From NCBI RefSeq assembly GCF_039544105.1, contig NZ_BAABLA010000024.1: a DNA stretch of 64,000 bases. One strand, given 5' to 3'. The translations under genes were made by a program, and so were the position numbers. This DNA is from Haloechinothrix_A salitolerans (GTDB lineage: Bacteria > Actinomycetota > Actinomycetes > Mycobacteriales > Pseudonocardiaceae). A model generated the notes under the pieces. That model was not told the DNA's origin, ran no database searches, and was given only the letters and a program-made list of their open reading frames with translations. Position 1 is the stretch's first letter. Each line of letters starts with the position of its first letter. Of this stretch, positions 42,611 to 53,502 are shown one piece after another.

Positions 42611-43546
42611 CTACCGCTCGGCGCTCGCCCGGGACGTGCCGGTCGTCGCTTCACCGTTGGCGCTCGGGGTGTCGTCGGTGTTGCGATACAGCACGCCCAA
42701 CGCCCAGGTGACCGGGCCCGCCAGCAGCACGCTCCCCACCTCGGCGGGCATCAGCCACCACGGGCCGATGGCACGTTCGCGAGTAACGATCGCGCGCCCG
42801 ACGATCTCGGCGGCCTCGGCCGACGTGAGTCCTGGCAGCTGCCGCATGATCGGTGTCGGAGCACTCATCCTGGTGTAGATCAGCGATGGGTAGAAGGTCG
42901 ACACCCCGACACCGTCTCCCGCGATCTCCGGCGCGATGCTACGAAGCCAGGTGTCGAACGCGCTCTTCGACGCCTGGTAGGCGCCCCAGCGCGGGGCGGG
43001 CGTCAGCCGGACGCCGATGGTGGAGACGTTGATGATCTGGCCCTGCCCGCGTGCCCGCATCGACGGCAGCAGGGCGAGCAGCATCCGCACCGGGCCGAGG
43101 TAGTTGATGCCGATGGTGCGCTCGAAGTCGTGGAACCGGTCGTACTGCAACTCAACCGAGCGCCGGATCGACTTGCCCGCGTTGCTGACGACGATATCGA
43201 CGTGGCCGTGCTCGGCGAGGATGGTGCCCGCCAGTGCCTCGGCGGACACCGGGTCGGCCAAGTCCGCGCAGTAGAAGTACGCCGTGCCGCCCGATGCGGT
43301 GATCTCGTGGGCGACCTCGGCCAGCCGCTCCTCGGTGCGGGCCGCGAGCAGCACCGTCGCGCCCGCCTTCGCGAGCAGCCGTGCCGTGGCGGCGCCCACG
43401 CCGTATGAGGCTCCCGTGATCAGCACGTTTTTTCCTCGGACCGCGGCGGTCAGCTCCGCGAAGTCGTGGCCAGGCCGAGGATTGACCGCCCAGTTGACGG
43501 CCTTGGTGACGCCGCTGGTCGCCGCGCGAGTCAGGGTGGACAGCAT
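42611..43546 (-). CDS. SDR-family oxidoreductase
   Basis: The product is 311 aa from the ATG at 43546, preceded by GAGGAGTG. The cofactor motif is ITGASYGVGAATARLL, with VVSNAGKS, STIGVRLTPAP and catalytic YQASK. A hydrophobic region with helical character lies near residues 265-290. It starts 4 bp after the TetR gene on the same strand, so the two are probably one transcript and this SDR is the regulator's likely target. Confidence 0.8.
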   Translation of the reverse strand: MLSTLTRAATSGVTKAVNWAVNPRPGHDFAELTAAVRGKNVLITGASYGVGAATARLLAKAGATVLLAARTEERLAEVAHEITASGGTAYFYCADLADPVSAEALAGTILAEHGHVDIVVSNAGKSIRRSVELQYDRFHDFERTIGINYLGPVRMLLALLPSMRARGQGQIINVSTIGVRLTPAPRWGAYQASKSAFDTWLRSIAPEIAGDGVGVSTFYPSLIYTRMSAPTPIMRQLPGLTSAEAAEIVGRAIVTRERAIGPWWLMPAEVGSVLLAGPVTWALGVLYRNTDDTPSANGEATTGTSRASAER

Positions 43547-43550
43547 CGGT

Positions 43551-44183
43551 TCACTCCTCGGTGGTGCGCATCGCGTCGAGTCCCGCGATGACGGTACGGG
43601 ACGTGAAGTCGAGTAACTGCTCCCAACTACAGGGGTGCAGCACCTGCCTGCCGCCGGTGACATGCTCGGCGAGACCGGTGATCGTCGCCCACACGAACGG
43701 CAGCGCGAGTCGCATCTCGCCCGGCGCCACCGGATGTTTCGCGGTGCGCGTCAACGCGGCACCCAGCGTGTTCAGTACCCGTTGCGACGCCGCGATCAGC
43801 GGTCGGGCGATGTCATTGGCTGAGGGGTGGTCGCCGAGCACGAGCGTCCAGATGTTCAGCTCTCGTCCGAACACTCGGTAGACGTCGAGGTACGCGGTCG
43901 CGGTCGTGGCGATGACTTGCTCGCCAGTCTCGGCGACCCGGCACGCCGGGGCGATCTCGGCGTGGAAGTCGTCCAGTCGCTGCGCGAACAACGTCGCGAA
44001 CAGATCCTCCGTGCCTTGGAAGAAGACGTGGATCGTGTCCTCGCTGACCCCGGCGTCAGCGGCGATGTCGGAGATCGTCAGCGCGGGATACCCGCCGTCG
44101 GTGAGACGTTGCCGCGCCGCGGAGAGAATGTCGAGACGTTGCCGGTCGCGCTGCTCCCAGCGCGTGCCCGTCACCGCCGACAC
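43551..44183 (-). CDS. TetR-family transcriptional regulator
   Basis: From the GTG at 44183 (VSAVTGTRWEQRDRQRL), with GAGGGG upstream, the product is 210 aa. The helix-turn-helix is in LTISDIAADAGVSEDTIHVF. The C-terminal ligand domain is divergent, so the ligand is unknown. A 64-codon upstream extension has no ribosome binding site. A perfect palindrome lies 38 bp upstream and is a candidate operator. It lacks the features I would need to call it KstR. Confidence 0.82.
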   Translation of the reverse strand: MSAVTGTRWEQRDRQRLDILSAARQRLTDGGYPALTISDIAADAGVSEDTIHVFFQGTEDLFATLFAQRLDDFHAEIAPACRVAETGEQVIATTATAYLDVYRVFGRELNIWTLVLGDHPSANDIARPLIAASQRVLNTLGAALTRTAKHPVAPGEMRLALPFVWATITGLAEHVTGGRQVLHPCSWEQLLDFTSRTVIAGLDAMRTTEE

Positions 44184-44526
44184 CCGATCACCCCTCGTCC
44201 GAGTCCGTGCCCGTAAACGCCCGTTCAGAACGGCCTTACTATGCGCCTCACGGCCGGTCATGGTCAATGGTGAGCAGCCGTCTGTGAGGACCGTGCCCTG
44301 CGGCACGCCATGTGGGTGACCCACTCCGCTAGATGGTTCTGTGAAGTTACTTTCGGTATATGCGTGTTGTCTCACATCTCCGTATTTCAGTCGACGGTGT
44401 TGTATCGGAAGATTCGTTCAGTTAGCGTCGTCGGCCGGTTTTTGTTCGTCGGTGTCGACCCACTGAGCGCGACGGGCCGCAGCGGTCCCGCTCTTGTGCG
44501 GCGACCGTGTGCGAGGGGGGATCTTC
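44184..44526. other. intergenic region between TetR gene and RHS gene
   Basis: This 343-bp gap separates divergent genes. It holds the palindrome at 44221 and an AT-richer stretch at about 44330-44430 that probably carries the RHS promoter, although no confident -35/-10 pair is visible. GAGGGGGG at 44513-44520 is the RHS ribosome binding site. No gene is supported here. Confidence 0.5.
44221..44233. promoter_or_regulatory. candidate TetR operator
   Basis: CCGTTCAGAACGG is a perfect palindrome (6-bp arms, one central base), 38 nt before the TetR start. The size and position are right for autoregulation. Confidence 0.45.
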
Positions 44527-47500
44527 GTGGTCCGCGTCAGTGCGTCACGTCTGCTGTCTGTGTTGCTGGCGATGGTGATGATCGTCGGCTTGATGTCGGT
44601 ACGGCCGCAGGATGCGGCTGTGGCGGCGGCTGCTCCAGGAGAACGTCCGGAGCAGGCGATGGGCAGTGCGGATGGGCAGCCGCATCATGTCTCGTCGGAT
44701 GAGACCGCGATTGGCGAGGACGCCGTGCTGGGTAGCCAGAAGGGTGGCCCGCCGGCGAAGAGGGGAAACGCACCGGATCGGCCCTCACGGCAACCCGAGG
44801 TTGTAAAGCCCAAGCGCCGGGCGACAACGTACGCGACGGACCGCGACGAGGCGTCGCGCAAGGTCGAGGGTTTCAACGCGAAGACCAGCCGCGAGCTCCC
44901 GGAGCGAGGTGGACCACGCAAGCAGGTTTTTGAGAACGCCGATGGGACGGTCACCGTTCGTCACTTCAACGGTCGGCAGATGTTCCACGACCCGGGCCGC
45001 GGTTGGCGGCGGGTGGACCCGACTCTGGTGGAACGGCGGCAGGGCCGGGGTTGGCGGCCGCGTGTTGACTCGCACGCGAAGCGGTTCGCACGGTCGGCGA
45101 GCGCGCGCACGCTGGTCTCGGTGGAGCTGGGGGACGACCAGTCGTTCGGATTCGGCGTCGAGGGCGCACGTGGGTCCGTCGGATCGGTTGACGGCGACAC
45201 GGTGACCTATCCGAAGGTGCGGCCCGAGTCGGACCTCGTGCTGCAGGCGACCCCGGTCGGTGTGAAGGAAACTATCGTTCTGCACTCGGCGGATGCGCCG
45301 ACGGAGTGGTCGTTTCCGCTCACCTTGGACGGCTTGACCGCGCGGGTGAATGACGCGGGCGCGGTGGAGCTGGTCAACGCCGATGGTGGCGTCGCGGCGG
45401 TAATCCCGCCGGGGTTCATGGAGGACTCGAACGTCAACCCGCGCTCCGGTGATGGTGCGCGATCGCATGATGTGTCGTACCGGCTTTCGGAGGAGCCCAG
45501 TGGTCGGCAGGTGCTGCATGTGTCTGCTGATGAGGAGTGGCTGCGGGCTCCCGAGCGGGAGTACCCGGTGAAGGTTGACCCGTCGGTGCAGAAGGACTCA
45601 AACGGATCGACCTATGTGCTCTCGCCTTACACGAACGACTATTCCGGTGAGTCGGTTCTGAAGGTGGGCACCTACAACGGTGGGGGCAATAAGGCGAAGG
45701 CGTTCCTGAAGTTCAACCGCGTGTCTTCGGATCTTGCTGACATGAAGATCCTGGATGTGCGCCTGGGGTTGTACAACGTCTGGTCGTATTCCTGTAACGC
45801 GCGGCGGGTGAAGGTGCACCCGGTGAACAAGGCGTGGTCGGTGAGCGGCAACAAGTCGTATCCGGGCCCGTCGGTGGGATCGCGAGTAGGTAGGAAGAAA
45901 TTCGCCCATGGGTACGCGAACGGTTGTGACCCGAAGTGGGAGGTGATCAACCTCGGCGCCAACGGTGTCGACCTGGTGCAGGGGTGGGTGCGTGGTAAAG
46001 CGAACCACGGCCTTCGGCTCTCGGCGTCCAATACGGACTCGTACGGGTGGAAAAAGTTCGCCAGCGCGAACACGGTGAACGCGCCCTATTTGGACATTAC
46101 GTACTTGTGGCATTGGGCGGAGTACAGCGTCGGCGACATGATCAAGGCGCCGACGGCGTCCGAAAACGGCACAATGCGGGTGACCGTCAAGAACGACGGT
46201 AAGAGCACCTGGGGGCCGAACAACAAGTTCGATCTCGGCTACAAACTGTGGGACACGGTCACCGGTGACAAGCTTGGCAAGAAATACAAGCTGCGCACCG
46301 ACATGACGAAGAAGGTCACGACCGGGCAGAGCATCACGCTGGACGCCAAGATCAAGGCGTTGCCGCCAGGCAAGTACAAGCTGCGCTGGGACATGGTGAA
46401 AACCGGCTCGTTCTGGTTCTCGAGCAAAGGGATTCCGTGGTCGTACGCGGTGCACTTCGAAATTCCGAACCAGAAGCCACATGTGACGTCGATGAATCCG
46501 CTCAGCGGACACGTGTCAGATACGTTGCGTCCGACGTTGCGGTTGACGGGCACCGATCCGGACAACTGGCCGGGCAACGGGTTGAAGTACCAGTTCAAGG
46601 TCTGCGACTCGGATGGCGCTGAGTGCACGAAGTCCGCGGTGAGCACGTCGAAGCGCTGGCGGGTGCCTGATGAGCTCTTGGAATGGTCGGAGACGTACCT
46701 GTGGTACGGGCGGGTGTCGGACACCGAGACCTGGGGCCCGTGGACACGGCCCGCCAAGCTCATCACGAAGGTGCCGCAGCCGGCGATCACCAGCCATCTC
46801 GGCGGAAAGTCCGGTGGTGGGGTCGATCCGGGTGTTGGGAACTTCACCAGGTCGGCGACCGACGCGACCCTGGGGGTCGTGGGTCCCGACTTGTCGGTGA
46901 CACGGACCTACAACAGCCTGGATCCGCGAGGTGATCTCGCCTTCGGATCAGGGTGGTCCACGCGATGGGATACCCGGTTGGTAGCCGACGATGACGAGTC
47001 CGGCAACGTCGTCATCACCTATCCGAACGGGCAGCAGGCCCGATTCGGACTCAATCCCGACGGTAGCTACGCCGCTCCTGACGGACAGAAAGCGACGCTC
47101 GTCGCGAAAGACACCGGCGGCTGGACGTTGCGCACGGTCGGCAACACCCGGTACGAGTTCAACGGTCAGGGTCGTCTGGTCACGATCACCGACGCGCACG
47201 GTCGCGCCCAGGAACTTGCCTACGACGCGGGCGGTCAGCTCACCAAGGCAACAGATACCGCGTCCGGGCGTTCGCTGACTTTCGCCTGGAGCGGCGGACA
47301 CGTAACCAAGGTAACGACCGGTTCATCGCCGGCGTTGTCGTGGACGTACAGCTACTCGGGTGACCGGCTGACGGAGGTCTGTAACCCCGAGAGCGAGTGC
47401 ACCAGCTACTCGTGGACAGCCGGGAACGGCTACCGGTCCACGGTGACCGATTCGAATCCCGCCGGCTATTGGCGACTGTCCGATGCGGACACTGGCGCGG

Positions 47501-50500
47501 TTGCCAGTGAGGTTCCTGGGCTGGGCACCGATCTGTCTGGTACCGCGAACAACGTGGTCGATGCCCCTGGTGGCCCGATCGGTGGGAATGGTGTGCCCGC
47601 GGCCGGTTTGGACGGCACGTCGAGCTACGTGAAGTTCGATGACAGCCCGTTGATGGACAAGCGGTACCGGTCGGTGGAGCTGTGGTTCAAGACCACGACC
47701 ACCGAGGGCGGGGTGTTGGTCAACACCTCGCGGTTCCAACCGGGCGAGACGGGCGCGCACGGCTCGATGCCTGTGCTGTATGTCGGCACCGACGGCAAGC
47801 TGTACGGGCATTTCTGGAACGGCAACGACGCGGGCATCGTCACGTCGGCAGCGGTGAACGATGGCGCGTGGCATCACGTGGTGCTGTCGCAGGCCGATGG
47901 CGCGCAGTCGCTGTTCCTCGACGGCAATCTGGCAGGCACTCAGAACGCCGATGCGCGGGGCAGATTCCCCCACATGTATCTGGGCGCTGGGGTGGTCAGC
48001 ACACGTGACTGGCCCGCGCGTCCCGTCGATGACTGGGGCCACTTCGACGGCAGCATCGCCGAAGCGGCCATCTACAACCGGCCGGTCAGCCATATCGAGG
48101 CCGCTGAGCACTACCACGCGCGCATGCCGGTCGACTGGCTGACCACAGTCACCGAGCCCGGATCGGTGACCGCCGCGGACCTGGTCTACGACCGGGCGAG
48201 CGAACGGGTGCGTGACTACACCGACGCCGACGGCGCCACGTGGACCTATGGCGAGCCCACGGTGAGCGAGTCGGTGGACGCTGATGGCAACACGATCTGG
48301 CGCACCAAGGTCGCCGTCACCGATCCCATCGGCAAGGACACCACCTACGCCTACGACCCGGCACGGGCCGGTCGCTTGGTGTCGGTTACGAATCCGGCGG
48401 ATCGCGGCGGGGGCAGTGTTACGTACGAGTACGACGAACACGGCTTCCTCTACACAGTCACCGATCCCAACGGATATCCGACCGAGCTGCGGCACGACGA
48501 ACGCGGAAATCTGATCTCGCGCACCAAACAGCATGGCAACGTGCCGGAGTTCACCGAGTACTGGGAGTACTACCTCAATCCGGATGATCCGCTGGATCCA
48601 CGCAATGATCAGGTGACCTACCACCGCAACGCTCGCTCGAAGTCGGCCACCGACGACACGTACCTGACCCGGTACATCCACAATGAGTACGGACAGGTGG
48701 AGGAGATCCAGGCACCGGGCTCGACCGGTGGGCTTGAGCGCGTCACCACTCGCACCTATACCGACGGCACCGAAACCGCGGTCGGGGGCGGCACCATGCC
48801 TCCGGGTCTGTTGCGGCAAGTTACTAAGCCGGACGGCGGCACGATCGACTACGCCTATACCGCTTCCGGCGACGTGGCATGGAAAACCGACCCAGCCGGT
48901 CACCGGATCGACTACACATACGACGGTATCGGTCGTAAGACAAGCGAAACCGAGGCTGCCTCTGACGGGGCAGGCGCAGCGAAGACGACCTATACCTACG
49001 ATGGCGCGTCGCGGGTAGTCGAGAAACGCAGCCCGGTCGTCACCAACGTGGTCACTGGCGATGAGCAGCGGCGTCGCGTCGTCAACGACTACAACGCCAA
49101 CGGTTGGCTGGTATCGACAACAGTCTCAGACGCCAAGAAGACCGGCTCGGAACGCACCACGACCTACGACTACGATGAGCGGGGTCGGCGAACGACGGTC
49201 ACCGACCCTGAAGGCGGCGTTGAGTCGGTCACGTATACCAATCTCGGCGACGTCGCGACAAGGACCGAGGCCGACGGTACGAAGTTCACGTATTCCTACG
49301 TGCCGACCCACACGGGCTGGCAGCGTGCCGAAACCACCGTGCACGGCTGGAGCGGCGACGGGGGCGAGGCCCGCGATGTCGTCATTGAATCTCGCGCGTA
49401 TGACCCTGCTGGCAATTTGGCACGCACGACCGATGCCATGGGCAACACGCTGGAGTACCGGTATTACCAGGACAATCGCCACGCGGGCACGTTCCTGAAG
49501 GACTACCAGGATCCGGATACAGGAGAGACCCGTGACCTGGAGTTGGAGTGGCTCGGCTACCACGGCACCGGCGAGCTGTTCTGGACGCGTCGTGGGGACC
49601 TGAATCGGACCGAGTGGCGATTCCGCGACCCAGCCGGTCGCGTGACCACGATCAGCGATCGCTCCGGCATGCGGGACGTGCTTCGCAAGGAGAAACGTGC
49701 CTACGACGACACCAACAACCCGGTGCGGATCAGCCAGCACAAGCCGGACAACACTCAGGTGTCGCGAACGGACTTCGAGTATGACGCGCTGGGTCGCGAG
49801 ACCCGGCGGGTGGAGCACCTGAGCTCGACGAAGACCGCCGTCACGACGACCACTCGTGACCAGCGCGGCCTGGCGACCCGTGTTGTCGGCCCACGCGGCA
49901 ATGTCACTGGTGCGGACCCGAACCAGTTCGCCACCGACTTCGGCTACGACGCGCTGGGACGTCAGGTGCGGGTCACTGAACCTCCGGTCGAGGTCGAATC
50001 GGACGGCAACGCCGCCAGCACGGAGCGGCCGGTGACCAAGACCGGTTTCAACGCCTTTGGCGAGGCGACCAAGGTTGTCGACGCCAGCGGGAATACCACC
50101 ACGACGGCGTTCGACAAGTTGGGTCGTCGTGTGTCGCGGACCTTGCCGGACTACACGCCGCCGGGCGTGTCTGAGCCGATCGTGGCGACCACCGGCTGGG
50201 AGTACGACGCCGCAGGCCAGGTCACCAAGCGGATCGACCCCGCGGGGAATGCGACGACGTTCGCCTACGACAAGCTCGGCAACCTGCGCCGGAAGGTCGA
50301 TCCCCCGGTTGGGACCGATGAGTCGGGTGGTGTCACCGAGATGACCTACACGCCGACCGGTCTGCCGTTGTCGGTGACCGACCCCACCGGTGCGCGCACC
50401 GAAGCGACGTACGACCAACTCGGCCGGAAGGTGACGTCGACCGTTGTCGAGCGGACGCCGTCGTTGCGGAACCTGACGACCGAGTACCGCTACGACCCAC

Positions 50501-53500
50501 TGGGCAACGTCACGTCCACGACGTCGCCGTCCGGGTTGACGACCACCGTCGCCTACGACGCGTTGTCGAACCCGATCGAAGTGACCGACCCGGCAGGGGT
50601 CACGACGACCTCGACCTATGACGTGCGCGGCAACGTGCTGCGGGTTGAGCGCCCGCAGAGTGCCGTGCAGCGGTTCGGCTATGACATGGCTGGTCGGCAG
50701 GTTTCCTCGTGGGAGGAGGACGGCACCGGCACGAAACTGCGGGAACGCAGTGTCGCCTACGACCGTGTCGGCAACGTGACCGCGGCCACCGATGCCACCG
50801 GCGCGACCACGAACTACACGTTCGATGCGCGCGATCAGCTCAGGGCGATCACGCGCCCGGTGTCGGACACTAAGTCGATCACCACCCGCTACGGCTACGA
50901 CGTGGCAGGCAACATCACCCGGGCCACGGACGGCAACGGCAACAAGACCGTGTTCACCGCCAACGCCTGGGGTCTGCCGGAATCGACCATCGAACCGGCG
51001 ACCACACAGCATCCCGACGCTGCCGATCGCACCTACACCGTCAGCTACAACGCACGCGGGTTGATGACGTCGCTGACCAAACCCGGTGGCGTGACGATCA
51101 GCAACTCGTATGACGCGCTGGGGCGGTTGGTCACGCAGACCGGTGCTGGTGCCGAGGTGGCGACGCCGGACCGGGCGTTCTCCTACGACCTCGCTGGCCG
51201 GATGATCCGAGCGTCGGCGCCGGGTGGGGACAACGTCTTTACCTACAACGACCGGGGACTGCTGGTCTCGGCCACCGGCCCCTCGGGGGACACCGACTTC
51301 ACGTGGAATGCCGACGGTCAGCTCGTCAGCGCCACGACTGGTGCGGGTACGGCTGACTACAGCTACACCCAGGGTCGGTTGGCCTCCGCGGTTGATCCCG
51401 TCAGTGGGGCGACTGTCGACTACAGCTATGACGAGGCGGGACGGGTGGCCTCAGCTGGTGTCGTCGACGGAGCGAGCCGGGAGTACGGCTACGACACCCA
51501 CGGACGTCTGACCTCGGATACGGTCTCGAATCCGGATGGCACGACCGCGGCGAAGGTCACCTACGGCTACGACAAGGCCGATCGGCTGACGGCGAAGACC
51601 ACCACCGGGTATGCCGGGGCGAGCAACCACACCTATGGGTATGACCAGGCTGGTCGGTTGACGTCGTGGGACAACGGCAGCAACACCGTCAGTTATGGCT
51701 GGGACGATGCCGGCAATCTGGTTGACAAGGCTGGCACGACGCAGGTGTTCAACGAGCGTAACCAGCTCGTCGAGTCCGGTGGGGACCCTCGGAGCTACAC
51801 CGCTCGCGGGACGTTGTCCTCGGTCACCAGCGACGGCACGACGTCGACGATGAGTTATAACGCGTTCGACGAGCTTGCCGCGGCCGATGGCGTGGATTAT
51901 GCCTACGACGCGCTCAACCGGCTCGTGTCCCGTGGTGGCACCACACTGTCGTATCTCGGTACCAGCCGGGATATCACCGCCACAGGTTCGTGGGATTACA
52001 GCTACCTGCCCGGCGGGGAGCTGTTGGGTGCTGGTGATGGCACTGCCGCTGGGCTCGCGGTCACCGATCAGCACACCGACCTGATCGGACTCTACGACCC
52101 GACCACCGGTGGTCTCGGTGGGTCGCGCAGCTACGACCCATTCGGTGGTGAGACCGGCTCCGCCGGTGCTCAACCGCTGCTGGGGTATCAGCACCAGTAC
52201 ACCGACCCGGACACGGGGCAAGTGAACATGGGTACCCGCTGGTACGAACCCGGCACCGGAGGGTTCGCTTCCCGTGACGCCGCCGCCCTCGACCCCCGCG
52301 ACGTCGGCAACGCCAACCGGTATACCTACGCCGCCAGTAGCCCACTGGTGCACACCGACCCCAACGGGAACCTGGTGATCACCGCAGGTGCCGCCATCGG
52401 GATCGGGATTGCCGCTGTCGGGGCTGCCGCGTGGACCGCATACGCTTCGAGTCCAGCCGGTCAGGAGGCGGCATCTGATCTCGAGGCGAACCTGTCGTCG
52501 GTGGCTGGCGACGTGGCCGACGGGGTGGCTGATGCGTGGGACAGCATCACGACAACCACTGTCGCGGGCACGGCGGTTGCTGCTCCTCCAAAGCCGGACT
52601 TGAGTGATTACGACGCCGCGAAGGCGTGGCTGTGGCGGTCCATGGCCGCCGCCACAGGCACAGCAGCTGCCGTCGACGCTATTTCCGGTTCTGGTGGTTC
52701 ACCTGGTTCTGGAAGTGGACCCGACAACTACCTGCCGCAGTGTGGATACGCCTGTGCGGCCACGTTGGGCACCGGCGCGGGTGGTGTGGCTGCCGTGACC
52801 GTTACCACCGAACAGTTGCGTCAGCAGTATTGGAATCAGGAGGTCAACGAACGCGCCAACACCAAGGCGCCACGCCCCGATCTCAACACGACCGTCCGTA
52901 AGGCCGCTGAGAACCTTTGGAAAGCCGTCAACGACCCCGGTAACAACATCAACCTGGGCACTATCGAGGGTAGCGACGGTCAGGACGACGAGCCGTATCA
53001 GCCAGACGCGACCGAGCCAGGAGTCACCGGCCCCGGAGCGTTGCCACCCGCCCAAGGCCAACCCTACGACTCATGCGTCACCGGCGGGCACACTAGCGCC
53101 AGTGGCAGCCGATCGAGCCAAATCTGGCAATGCGGCGACGTAACCGGCGAAGATGATGGCGATGGCGTAATCTGGCCTCATGATCTGCGACGTACTGAGG
53201 CGCTCTCTGGAAACGCAAGTAGGAAGCGTGTTGATAAATTTACGAAGATGATGAAGTCTGGCCAATGGCCGGGTGGTCCCGTTCTCGTTGCTCAAGATAA
53301 AAACAGTTTATATATTGTTGATGGTCATCACCGTGTTGCGGCGGCCAAGCGAGCAAGAGTTCATGTTCCGTACAGTGTTGCGTCTCAAGAACGAGTCAAT
53401 GAACTTTACCGGGACGGAATGGAACAAGTTGTACGCATGTGGGCGGAAGTTGGTCCGGACCGGATTCATAATCCTTATCGAAAGAGGCCAGGCTATCGAT

Positions 53501-53502
53501 GA
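44527..53502 (+). CDS. secreted RHS/YD-repeat polymorphic toxin with ParB-like C-terminus
   Basis: From the GTG at 44527 the product is about 2,991 aa. In order: a Sec signal peptide (LLSVLLAMVMIVGLM), a DNRLRE-type region (about 348-528), an Ig/NEW3-like region (529-641), a fibronectin-like region (648-748), a DUF6531 start (762-828), a LamG/concanavalin domain (972-1202), dozens of YD repeats (to about 2535), and the RHS core ending RYTYAASSPLVHTDPNG (2532-2617). After a Gly/Ala helix and linker, the last 113 codons change to AT-rich sequence and encode a ParB/sulfiredoxin-like domain (LYIVDGHHRVAAAKRA). RHS shells enclose the C-terminal toxin. This one is probably nuclease-like or nucleotide-using; the activity is inferred. 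Confidence 0.88.
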   Translation: MVRVSASRLLSVLLAMVMIVGLMSVRPQDAAVAAAAPGERPEQAMGSADGQPHHVSSDETAIGEDAVLGSQKGGPPAKRGNAPDRPSRQPEVVKPKRRATTYATDRDEASRKVEGFNAKTSRELPERGGPRKQVFENADGTVTVRHFNGRQMFHDPGRGWRRVDPTLVERRQGRGWRPRVDSHAKRFARSASARTLVSVELGDDQSFGFGVEGARGSVGSVDGDTVTYPKVRPESDLVLQATPVGVKETIVLHSADAPTEWSFPLTLDGLTARVNDAGAVELVNADGGVAAVIPPGFMEDSNVNPRSGDGARSHDVSYRLSEEPSGRQVLHVSADEEWLRAPEREYPVKVDPSVQKDSNGSTYVLSPYTNDYSGESVLKVGTYNGGGNKAKAFLKFNRVSSDLADMKILDVRLGLYNVWSYSCNARRVKVHPVNKAWSVSGNKSYPGPSVGSRVGRKKFAHGYANGCDPKWEVINLGANGVDLVQGWVRGKANHGLRLSASNTDSYGWKKFASANTVNAPYLDITYLWHWAEYSVGDMIKAPTASENGTMRVTVKNDGKSTWGPNNKFDLGYKLWDTVTGDKLGKKYKLRTDMTKKVTTGQSITLDAKIKALPPGKYKLRWDMVKTGSFWFSSKGIPWSYAVHFEIPNQKPHVTSMNPLSGHVSDTLRPTLRLTGTDPDNWPGNGLKYQFKVCDSDGAECTKSAVSTSKRWRVPDELLEWSETYLWYGRVSDTETWGPWTRPAKLITKVPQPAITSHLGGKSGGGVDPGVGNFTRSATDATLGVVGPDLSVTRTYNSLDPRGDLAFGSGWSTRWDTRLVADDDESGNVVITYPNGQQARFGLNPDGSYAAPDGQKATLVAKDTGGWTLRTVGNTRYEFNGQGRLVTITDAHGRAQELAYDAGGQLTKATDTASGRSLTFAWSGGHVTKVTTGSSPALSWTYSYSGDRLTEVCNPESECTSYSWTAGNGYRSTVTDSNPAGYWRLSDADTGAVASEVPGLGTDLSGTANNVVDAPGGPIGGNGVPAAGLDGTSSYVKFDDSPLMDKRYRSVELWFKTTTTEGGVLVNTSRFQPGETGAHGSMPVLYVGTDGKLYGHFWNGNDAGIVTSAAVNDGAWHHVVLSQADGAQSLFLDGNLAGTQNADARGRFPHMYLGAGVVSTRDWPARPVDDWGHFDGSIAEAAIYNRPVSHIEAAEHYHARMPVDWLTTVTEPGSVTAADLVYDRASERVRDYTDADGATWTYGEPTVSESVDADGNTIWRTKVAVTDPIGKDTTYAYDPARAGRLVSVTNPADRGGGSVTYEYDEHGFLYTVTDPNGYPTELRHDERGNLISRTKQHGNVPEFTEYWEYYLNPDDPLDPRNDQVTYHRNARSKSATDDTYLTRYIHNEYGQVEEIQAPGSTGGLERVTTRTYTDGTETAVGGGTMPPGLLRQVTKPDGGTIDYAYTASGDVAWKTDPAGHRIDYTYDGIGRKTSETEAASDGAGAAKTTYTYDGASRVVEKRSPVVTNVVTGDEQRRRVVNDYNANGWLVSTTVSDAKKTGSERTTTYDYDERGRRTTVTDPEGGVESVTYTNLGDVATRTEADGTKFTYSYVPTHTGWQRAETTVHGWSGDGGEARDVVIESRAYDPAGNLARTTDAMGNTLEYRYYQDNRHAGTFLKDYQDPDTGETRDLELEWLGYHGTGELFWTRRGDLNRTEWRFRDPAGRVTTISDRSGMRDVLRKEKRAYDDTNNPVRISQHKPDNTQVSRTDFEYDALGRETRRVEHLSSTKTAVTTTTRDQRGLATRVVGPRGNVTGADPNQFATDFGYDALGRQVRVTEPPVEVESDGNAASTERPVTKTGFNAFGEATKVVDASGNTTTTAFDKLGRRVSRTLPDYTPPGVSEPIVATTGWEYDAAGQVTKRIDPAGNATTFAYDKLGNLRRKVDPPVGTDESGGVTEMTYTPTGLPLSVTDPTGARTEATYDQLGRKVTSTVVERTPSLRNLTTEYRYDPLGNVTSTTSPSGLTTTVAYDALSNPIEVTDPAGVTTTSTYDVRGNVLRVERPQSAVQRFGYDMAGRQVSSWEEDGTGTKLRERSVAYDRVGNVTAATDATGATTNYTFDARDQLRAITRPVSDTKSITTRYGYDVAGNITRATDGNGNKTVFTANAWGLPESTIEPATTQHPDAADRTYTVSYNARGLMTSLTKPGGVTISNSYDALGRLVTQTGAGAEVATPDRAFSYDLAGRMIRASAPGGDNVFTYNDRGLLVSATGPSGDTDFTWNADGQLVSATTGAGTADYSYTQGRLASAVDPVSGATVDYSYDEAGRVASAGVVDGASREYGYDTHGRLTSDTVSNPDGTTAAKVTYGYDKADRLTAKTTTGYAGASNHTYGYDQAGRLTSWDNGSNTVSYGWDDAGNLVDKAGTTQVFNERNQLVESGGDPRSYTARGTLSSVTSDGTTSTMSYNAFDELAAADGVDYAYDALNRLVSRGGTTLSYLGTSRDITATGSWDYSYLPGGELLGAGDGTAAGLAVTDQHTDLIGLYDPTTGGLGGSRSYDPFGGETGSAGAQPLLGYQHQYTDPDTGQVNMGTRWYEPGTGGFASRDAAALDPRDVGNANRYTYAASSPLVHTDPNGNLVITAGAAIGIGIAAVGAAAWTAYASSPAGQEAASDLEANLSSVAGDVADGVADAWDSITTTTVAGTAVAAPPKPDLSDYDAAKAWLWRSMAAATGTAAAVDAISGSGGSPGSGSGPDNYLPQCGYACAATLGTGAGGVAAVTVTTEQLRQQYWNQEVNERANTKAPRPDLNTTVRKAAENLWKAVNDPGNNINLGTIEGSDGQDDEPYQPDATEPGVTGPGALPPAQGQPYDSCVTGGHTSASGSRSSQIWQCGDVTGEDDGDGVIWPHDLRRTEALSGNASRKRVDKFTKMMKSGQWPGGPVLVAQDKNSLYIVDGHHRVAAAKRARVHVPYSVASQERVNELYRDGMEQVVRMWAEVGPDRIHNPYRKRPGYR

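Noticed and set aside
41981..43408. A 475-codon plus-strand frame through the DUF5134 gene and opposite the SDR
   Set aside because: The DUF5134 frame has clean membrane helices, and the minus-strand SDR has its catalytic motifs. The long frame is a shadow of both.
43551..44183. TetR gene as the steroid regulator KstR
   Set aside because: It lies away from the steroid units, its operator candidate CCGTTCAGAACGG differs from the KstR box, and its neighbour is a generic SDR.
47323..51012. Two long minus-strand open frames (526 and 628 codons) opposite the RHS gene
   Set aside because: They are antisense to strong YD-repeat coding sequence, have Arg/Gly/Val-rich low-information products and no ribosome binding sites. 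High GC codon bias in the real gene opens such frames.
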